DNA from: Agapanthus africanus
Taxonomy: Eukaryota > Streptophyta > Magnoliopsida > Asparagales > Amaryllidaceae
Direction of reading: 5' to 3'
Length of the DNA: 64,000 bases
Assembly (NCBI GenBank): GCA_030015575.1
Contig: CM057349.1
Coordinates: forward strand, 261,821,077 to 261,885,076
Positions 57,201-64,000 of this stretch are shown one piece after another (the stretch's first letter is position 1; each line of letters begins with the position of its first letter). The position numbers were made by a program, and so were the translations under genes. The notes below the pieces were generated by a model. The model was not told the DNA's origin. It saw only the letters and a program-made list of their open reading frames with translations, and ran no database searches.

Positions 57201-58162
57201 GAAATGACATTCCTATGCTACAATCTGTCAAGGGTTTCTTGTCACACAGGTTCTCCATGAAAGACCTGGGTGATGCCTCATACATCCTGGGGATCCGGAT
57301 CCATCGTGATAGATCCAAGAGGATATTAGGACTTTCACAGTCCAGGTACATCGACACCGTACTTAAAAGATTTAGTATGGAAGATTCCAAGCGCGGTAAC
57401 CTACCGGCTTGTCACGGGATCACCCTCTCTAAAGAGATGTCTCCCAAGACTGATTTGGAGAGGGATCGCATGTCTATTATACCCTACGCTTCTGCGGTAG
57501 GCTCTATAATGTATGCGATGTTATGTACCAGACCGGATGTAGCTTATGCACTGAGTGTAGTAAGCCGGTATCAGTCAAACCTTGGGGAGAAACACTGGAT
57601 AGCAGTAAAGAACATTCTCAAGTACCTGAGGAGGACTAAGGAGATGTTCTTGGTGTATGGCGGAAAAGACCTCCAGATTGAGGCCTTTGCTGACTCCAGC
57701 TTCCAGAGTGACAAGGATGATTCCAAGTCCATGTCGGGTTTTGTCTTTTCCCTCAATGGAGGGGCGGTGTGTTGGAAGAGTTCCAAACAGGAAACCGTTG
57801 CAGACTCGACTATGGAAGCGGAATACATCGCTGCATCTGATGCCGCAAAAGAAGCTGTCTGGATAAGGAAGTTCTTGAAAGAACTTCAGGTGGTTCCGTC
57901 CATTGTTGACCCAATACCTCTGTATTGCGATAACAACGGGGCTATAGCTTTAGCGAAGGAACCCAGGTCCCATCAGAGATCCAGGCACATCTTGAGGCGG
58001 TATCACCTGATCAGGGAGATCGTGGATCGCAAGGAGATCGAGGTTCGGAGGGTTGCTTCAGAAGAGAACACTGCAAATCCATTCACCAAGGCCTTACCCC
58101 AGACTCAGTTCGAGCGGCTGATAGAGATGATAGGTCTTCGGTACGCCAGTTCATGGCCTTAG
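54212..58162 (+). pseudogene. A gag-pol polyprotein (one in-frame TAG)
   Basis: The gag start is taken at ATG 54212 (MTGLKLLLDKN), just after the leader. After 80 codons an in-frame TAG (54452-54454, between DNEH and RRHENMD) interrupts; the same frame then runs open for the remaining 1235 codons. Numbering from the next Met (54470): CCHC zinc knuckle at residues 170-183 (CFYCHKSGHWKKDC), and protease DTGSGSH with Asp220. Integrase has its zinc region (HCRLGHI, CESCLMG, 55530-55640) and core D (HSDVCGP), D (RSDRGGEY), E (GVSERRNRT). RT has KARLVAKGF, MDVKPAFLNG and YVDDILLIG. RNase H has MEAEY and CDNNGAI. Two unusual residues are Pro for the usual Thr in DVKTAFLNG (56930-56932) and Asn1203 for Asp in ADPFTK (58076-58078; B has Asp). 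The product would package, copy and integrate the element. The TAG and the RNase H change suggest this copy is not itself autonomous. Confidence 0.94.
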
Positions 58163-58176
58163 TGCAAGTGGGAGAT
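58161..58176 (+). promoter_or_regulatory. A polypurine tract
   Basis: AGTGCAAGTGGGAGAT, overlapping the end of the stop codon and directly abutting the 3' LTR. Confidence 0.82.
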
Positions 58177-60261
58177 TGTTAGTGTATATGCCCTAGAGGC
58201 CATTACTGTATCATACTAGTTTGTATATTACTTGATGGAAGCTTGGGATATTCACCTTGTATAAACAATCTTGCTCAATATAATAGTATGCTACTTGGTT
58301 TGTTTCTACTTCAATGTGTACATGTGTTTATTTTGCGATATCACCTATACGCATTAGTGGAGCCCTTAGGATCTTTGCTTGATTACCAGCGTTGTGATGG
58401 CAGTCACACTAGTGGGGGCTGGGTAATCTATAAGCACATCCTTATACAGGTCCCTAGTCGCAGGACTATCGAGACAGGGCATCGATACTCCGGAGTAGAC
58501 TAGCGTATGCACTTCTCATCCCAGTGTGGGAGATGGTCTGTCCCGCAGCCATCAGTATGTCGTACTGGAGATAGTATACGGGTGCTCGTTAGGTTACGGG
58601 TACACTGGACAGGACTCGTCGGGAACTGAAAGGTTGGTATTATACCTATCGTCAGTTATCAGTTCCCAGGTGACATGAGTACAGCTTAGTCCGCTGACTT
58701 GACACTGGCACTTCGCCTCGAGTGTGTTCCCACTACACTTTGATCACTACCCTACCACGGCTCAAAGGAGTCGTGCAAACAGGTAGTGGTTGGGTGCAGT
58801 CCCGAAGCACTTGGAGGCAGTGCCGGTTAGACAGGATTCGTCTCTCCCGGTATTGGGGGTTGACATCGCGCTGTGTCTAGGAGAGCCATTACACGAGTAG
58901 TCCCTGGCCAGGGCAAGCGAGATATACTGGTAGGCTTCCAGTGTTATCTCAGGGTGTTTTGGGCTTCACTCCGACACGACTTGTACCGCTATTGGGGGAC
59001 TGACGTTTTACCGCCCCCTAGGCCCGACATGCGATGTATCAGACGAACAGACCGGACTGTACGGAGAATGTCACATTCAGACTCAGTAGGAGTTCAGATG
59101 GGGTTCACCTCGTCAGCCTTCTTGTCGGCATCTACATGGGGACCGTTACGCACAGCTAGTGCCGCTTGCGGTCTGTGGTTAAACCCACTGCCAGCGTAGT
59201 GTCGAGTCTTTAGAGTCCCACACAGAGGGTGTTCGCCTCTGGGCAAAACAGAGTAGAGGTCGCATGGTTTTGCGACAGGGTTCGTTCTCATCCGCGCACT
59301 TGTGCACGTTTGGAGTCCGGACGGATTATACTGGCAGGCTCTGGTTTGAGCCAGATACTGGTATATGTTTTGGGGTTGCTTTTATATCTTGGTATTCTTG
59401 TTCCTCGGAACGAGAATGCAGGTGTGTATGCACAGTTGCTTGAGGCGGAGGATGAGGTTTTTCATTAGGGTTTCGGAACGGGTGCGTATGCACAGTTGAC
59501 AGTCATCATTTTCTAAACCCTAATGGATTTATGGATTATCTATTAATAATAGTAATTAAATGAGAATTTTGTTATGGTTGATTTTGTTGACTTGTTGACC
59601 ATGGTTGACTTGTTGACCATGGTTGAATGTTGACCACCATCATGCTTTGTAAAGATCCTCCTTGATTCATGCTTACATTTCATTTAATGAAGAATGATAG
59701 TGGTCATTCCAAATTACCATCAACTATTCTCATTTTGAATTATTATTATTTAGATAATTCTTTTTCTTTTGGCATTATGGTTGCAAGAAAGAAAAATATA
59801 GCTCATTATCTCATTTAGCTTCTCTCTCCTCACTTCATCTTCTTCTTCCTCTAGCAAAAGAGAACCCTTCTCATGTGTTGAGAATCCTTCTCTTTAAAAA
59901 GAAAAGCAACCCCTAGTCACTCTCTACTCATTCTAGGTTCAAGGTTTAGCAAGCCGGAAACCCTAGTTCACTCAAAGATCGAGGAAGAGCCCAAAGGTCG
60001 AACCCTCGAGGTGGATCCATCTTCGACGGAAGAAGGAGACAAGAAGAGAACCATCAACCTCTACAAGGTTTAAAGAAGAAGGAGTTCAAGTTTAGGTATA
60101 ACCATCTTCCATAGTAGCTAACTCTCTTTAGCAAGTTTGCTAGTTTAGTTTAGATACGATCCCGACCTTGTTTAGTCCATGTTGCCTCTTGCGATAAAAA
60201 TTTGTTTTTTATACCGTTTCCGCCTCCCCGTAAGAACCGGGGGTCGCAACGTGGACTTACA
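58177..60261 (+). mobile_element. A 3' LTR
   Basis: 2085 bp, the same length as the 5' LTR, followed by the target duplication CGTCA. The palindrome CCCTGGCCAGGG is intact here (58902-58913). Confidence 0.95.
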
Positions 60262-60266
60262 CGTCA

Positions 60267-62420
60267 TGTCATATCTCAAATACGAACCCTGCTATATCAC
60301 CAATCTCACGGCCTCAAATCAAATCTCATCGACTCAGCTCAATCCCAAGTATCATCCTCAAATCCATATGTGAACACATAGTCCCATACCCATGTGAACC
60401 CATAACTATAAAGAATCCCATGAGCACATATCAATAGGAATGTATGCAAGTATGTATGTGTGTATGTGTAGTGCAACACTACCCTAGGGTTCGCAACACT
60501 AAAGTAATCCAACACACCAATATCCATCCTAAGCATCGTTATTAATCCCAAATAACATATAATAATTGTTGGTGTGTATACGCATCCTTATACACCACCA
60601 CGGACTGCAGGGGTGCTATACGCCATCCACCCGACTTCTCCCCGTAGATATAAATCTACTCACCTGGTCCTCGCTAGCCGGTGCCGACGTCGCCACGCGC
60701 TTGCTTGTCATCTCGAAGTCCACATGGGGGTACCTACATATCATAACGCACCATATCGCATTAAAACTAAATTCGAAATCGAAACGGCATACGAAAATCA
60801 AATCGGCACGCGTATCACGCATAGGTCCAAACCTATCGTCTACGCATGCAAGAATAGTCAAACCAACCCTCGATGTCGATGTACAAACGTCAAACCATCG
60901 AGAAAAATCCAATCACACTCATTTGCACCTTCACGAACACTAATTTTAATATAAACTAGGTTAAAACTCACAAAAACCCCAATTTTACTTAGAAAGTCAT
61001 TTTTCCGAAAATCTAGCAAGCACAATTCGCCGTTTTTGTACAAAACAGGATGTTTAAATGAATGTAGCGGCCAATATATTTATTAAATATCTTAAATAAG
61101 TCATAAACAATTCCCGGAATTTAATCTCATTAAATTCCAAAAACCCTAATATTCTAGTTTACAAAATACCTAAAATTTAACAATTTCAAAGCAAAAATGC
61201 ACAAACTACAATCTAGCTTAGATTTGCATGATCTAAAGCATTAAACCACACTTAATAAAGTTAATGAAGTCATGAAAAACCTAAACACATTTTTAATCCC
61301 AAGTATTTAACCAATTTCAAAAACCTAGTAAGCAAATTAGCAAATTAACACAATTTTTAAACTAACCATTAGCACAAGCTACTAATCTTGTATTAACATG
61401 ACAAAAAGCCTAAATATAAAACACAACCATACACCAATTTTATAAAACCCTAACTTGCATTCAAATTCATAACTTGAATTCCAAAACTTGCAACTTAAGC
61501 CTAATTAACACTTAAGTAGTTTAGCTTTAAGAAATTAGTAACAAATTAAGCAAAAATGTTTTAGAATTATACCCAAAAACATTTTAAGATCCACAAGCAT
61601 CCATGGCCTCCCAAAATGCTCTCTTTTCACAAAGATCCATGCCATACGGGCTAAGCTAAAATGGGTAGGAGTCGGATTTGGGTTTTGGGATTTTTTTTGA
61701 TGGATTTGAGGCAATTTTTTATGAAGTTTGAAGAGAAAAGAGAAGGGAATTGGGGGGGCTGCTGCTGCTGTAGGAGGGGGGGCTGCTGGAATGGGAGTGG
61801 GAGAGGAGAGAGAGGGAGGTAGAGAAAGTGGGGGAAGAAGTCAAAGCCAATTCAAGGTCAAAGGTCCACCTCATTTCTCCATTTTCTTTTCTTTTCTTTC
61901 ATTTCTTTCCTTTGAAATTCAAGTGGGGAAAATAAATGGGGGCTGCTGAATTCTTCAAGGGGAGAAGTAAATGGGAGTGTGTGGATGTGGGTACGGGTGT
62001 GGGGTGATGAAAAATGATAAATATAATACCCCAAACATCCATTTACGCTAAAAAAAAAGCCTTTTTTTCTTCAATAATTTCTAAACCGTTTTGGCAAAGG
62101 ATTTCGTTCCAAAAACCACATGATAAAATTTTATTTAATATTTTATGATGCACAAAATTTGTTTCAACTCATTCCAATTTGTAATTTTCCCTAATTAAAT
62201 GTATTAGTGACGGCTTAAATAATAATAAAATAATATTTTTTTCAGAAAATTTGAAATTTCACCAGCGGCTCAATAAACACCAAATAATAGCAATTACATA
62301 GCTAGAATATGTATATTTAATTTTTATAATAAGATATTTGTATTTTGACTTTTTACAGAAAACCCCCTTATTTTACCGATTTTTTTGAAATTTCACCGAA
62401 ACGATTTTCAAAACGTTACA
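60267..62420 (-). mobile_element. Gypsy element G2, 3' LTR, right part
   Basis: Resumes after A. It is AT-rich from 60950 on and ends ACGTTACA at 62420, matching the TTACA tip of G. A G-rich run with CTGCTG units is at 61757-61800. Open frames here (for example 60566-60954, readable on both strands) show no family. Confidence 0.8.
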
Positions 62421-62433
62421 ATCTTCCCCCCTT
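62421..62433 (-). promoter_or_regulatory. Gypsy G2 polypurine tract
   Basis: On the minus strand AAGGGGGGAAGAT immediately before the 3' LTR. A hairpin with arms GAAATTCGG/CCGAATTT (62437-62457) lies next to it, as in G. Confidence 0.82.
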
Positions 62434-62457
62434 AAAGAAATTCGGTCCCCGAATTTA

Positions 62458-64000
62458 AATTCAAACTCCCCCAAATACTAAAACATCTAAGAAAAACCAT
62501 CAAGTCGTCGGGGCTCCGAAATTGTAACTACATAAAACAATTCGTAGCGCAGCGCATGCGCTTGAAAAATGAGTATATAACTCAAATCAAAACTCCGTCA
62601 AGCATCCCGCAATCATCGGAGTCATGGAGAAGACATCAATACCAAATCTAAATCAAACCAATATGATATAACTCGAAACTATACATGTAAACATCGAATC
62701 TATATCTGTAAGTATCTGAAGGAAATGCATGCCAAATCTCTTTAAGTCGCTGTGCAACGCGTATAACACTGCACGGTGGCGGACGTCTATCATAAGAAAA
62801 TAACTATATACATATATACCTTTGTTTGAAATGTATGTTCCGCCGTTTTGGAAACAATTTAGAAGGGTCTCCTTGTTTTAAACATTTCGTGTCATATCAG
62901 ACACGTAGGTAAATACTGAGGCTATAGCTCGCTTTTTGGAAATCCCTTCAATAACTATCAATGCATGCAAAATATATTCAGATACTGTCCTCTGACTAGT
63001 CCTGCTCAGTACGAAAATACATAGCAATATCATAAAAACGTACTGCTCTATACGAAATCAATCCCAAAATATGCACATGAATGCTACATGCGTCTGGTGC
63101 GCACGGAAATCAAAATCCATGAATGTGCCATACATGCGCACAGAAACAACATCTAAGTGCATCGGGTGTGCACGAAACATCTGTCGTAGGCAACATGTGT
63201 GCCTGACAGCAAAATCAGGTGCATCTATCGTGCACGAAATCATGAAATCCAATATCAAGCGCCGAACGTGCGCAAAATCAATCAGGTGCACAAGGTGCAC
63301 AAAACAAATATCGGGTATCACAATCGAAATCGAAGTCCAGTGCATCTAAGTGCACAAAAGGCGTATCACTGCACTGCAAGCATATATAAACTATACCGAG
63401 TGCAGGAACGAAATCGTGTGCATGCATACGCACAAAACCAACTCAACTGTTTAAAATCGTAAAATCACAAACATGTGAAACTGAAGCACGAAAACGATAT
63501 CAAGTGCAACACTGTGCAAAGATCGTAAATCCTCAATCATCAAAATCAAATCATACGAATAAATCACCCAAAACATCGTAATCAACAATAGCGGAATAGT
63601 ACTACTCAAGCGCATCCTCTAAGAATCTCGGCCAACTGTCGTGGTCACTAATGGGACGTCTCGTCGATGATCATGAACCCTGGCCTGCTGGTGTGCGTAA
63701 CCATGACCACTCCTGGGTCAAGGTCTTCACTGTGAATTACCAATCTTTCGGTCCATCGGCTCATCGGCCCTGTCAGGTGTGCTAACGGGGACGATTCCAT
63801 TCTGGCACTTCTCTGGTCATCTCTTGGTCAATCATCGCGACCACTCGTAAGACAGCATATTACTGGCGTCGGCCTCTGGCTCTCTGAATGTACGTGACAC
63901 ATCTGATCCTGGATGCAAGTATCATTGCAGCAGTGTCCTGGAAGGAATCCTGCTCACGGTCTCTTCCATGTCTCGTCTCTGCCAACTGTCCGGAAGTCGT
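62458..64000 (-). other. G2 internal region, 3' end, no pol recognised
   Basis: In G, pol ends about 40 bp from the LTR. Here more than 1.3 kb inward from the LTR has no gypsy protein in any frame. The stretch 63060-63480 is a degenerate repeat of GTGCA/CATGCA-rich units (GTGCATC...GTGCACGAAA). From 63863 to the window edge the minus strand is open for about 46 codons, ending in a TAA at 63860-63862; the sequence is unfamiliar. G2 may therefore have a long 3' untranslated region, an extra unknown frame, or be non-autonomous. Confidence 0.55.
63060..63480. repeat. Degenerate GTGCA-rich repeat in G2 internal region
   Basis: Loosely spaced units combine GTGCAT or GTGCAC with CGAAA or CAAAA, for example near 63158, 63220, 63286 and 63338, plus several CATGCA/CATGCG. 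The period is irregular, around 40-60 bp. Confidence 0.6.

Larger units (their letters stand above)
50104..60261 (+). mobile_element. Copia element A (near-intact)
   Basis: A 10,158-bp Ty1/copia element inserted in the G2 3' LTR. The target duplication CGTCA is at 50099-50103 and 60262-60266. Both LTRs are exactly 2085 bp, with about 16 substitutions seen by eye, making it one of the youngest insertions here. PBS, structured leader, one long gag-pol frame and polypurine tract are all present. The gag-pol frame has one in-frame TAG. It is the best candidate in the window for a relative of the element that supplies proteins to the D family. Confidence 0.96.

Noticed and set aside
60566..60954. 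Two overlapping 125-codon frames and an antisense 98-codon frame in the G2 LTR
   Set aside because: Lie in LTR sequence, open in three frames at once with no domain, and not matched in G's LTR as a coding region.
61728..61949. 73-codon Gly/Ala-rich frame
   Set aside because: Reads a G-rich simple repeat (GGGGGGCTGCTG) inside the G2 LTR.

Overview
The window is a plant (land-plant, probably angiosperm) heterochromatic block made almost wholly of nested LTR retrotransposons. I see no host gene, tRNA or rRNA gene, or CRISPR array. The evidence for a plant is Ty1/copia elements with initiator-Met-tRNA primer sites and roughly 2 kb LTRs, a chromovirus-type Ty3/gypsy element (Tekay/Del-like), insertions into LTRs of other elements, and CpG-type decay. 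Element names used here are B, C, C', F, E, D1, D2 and A (copia) and G and G2 (gypsy).

Layout, left to right. At 1-1811 there is a minus-strand copia LTR (F) that cuts into the pol of a plus-strand copia (B), whose RT-RNase H tail (1812-2894) and 3' LTR (2909-5061) follow. At 5062-5735 there is a non-LTR spacer with a dense palindrome cluster, an AT/AC microsatellite and a hairpin. At 5736-6573 there is a 5'-truncated copia LTR (C'). Copia C (plus) begins at 6574 and runs past 47003. Its 5' LTR is split by gypsy G (minus, 8017-40814, target duplication TAGGT). Both LTRs of G are themselves split by copia elements of one family: D1 (plus, 9614-20011, duplication TAGAT) and D2 (minus, 29566-39951, duplication ACAGT). 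The 3' LTR of C is cut at 47003 by a minus copia LTR (E). E is cut at 47746 by the 3' LTR of a second gypsy (G2, minus), and that LTR is split by the youngest-looking and most complete element, copia A (plus, 50104-60261, duplication CGTCA). G2 internal DNA runs off the right edge. The two deepest chains are C > G > D1/D2 and C > E > G2 > A.

Coding capacity. Copia A keeps a near-full polyprotein broken only by one in-frame TAG near the gag start, and it carries an Asp-to-Asn change at a conserved RNase H site. Gypsy G keeps gag-PR-RT-RH-IN-chromodomain with two in-frame stops. D1 and D2 lack most of gag and share the same wrecked pol while having near-identical LTRs, so the D family looks like a non-autonomous family copied by another element's proteins. 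C is old and non-coding.

The most interesting signal is not protein. The copia leaders (PBS to gag) of A, C, D1 and D2 carry three consecutive stem-loops whose stems change between families by compensating base pairs. Within one element the three loops are nearly the same; between families they differ. A GNRA-capped hairpin domain lies just before gag in A, D1 and D2. The LTRs of A, B, C, C' and F carry a further set of paired structures, two with the loop TGGTTT. This suggests a conserved RNA architecture shared by autonomous and non-autonomous copia families, which could explain how coding-dead elements are still copied.
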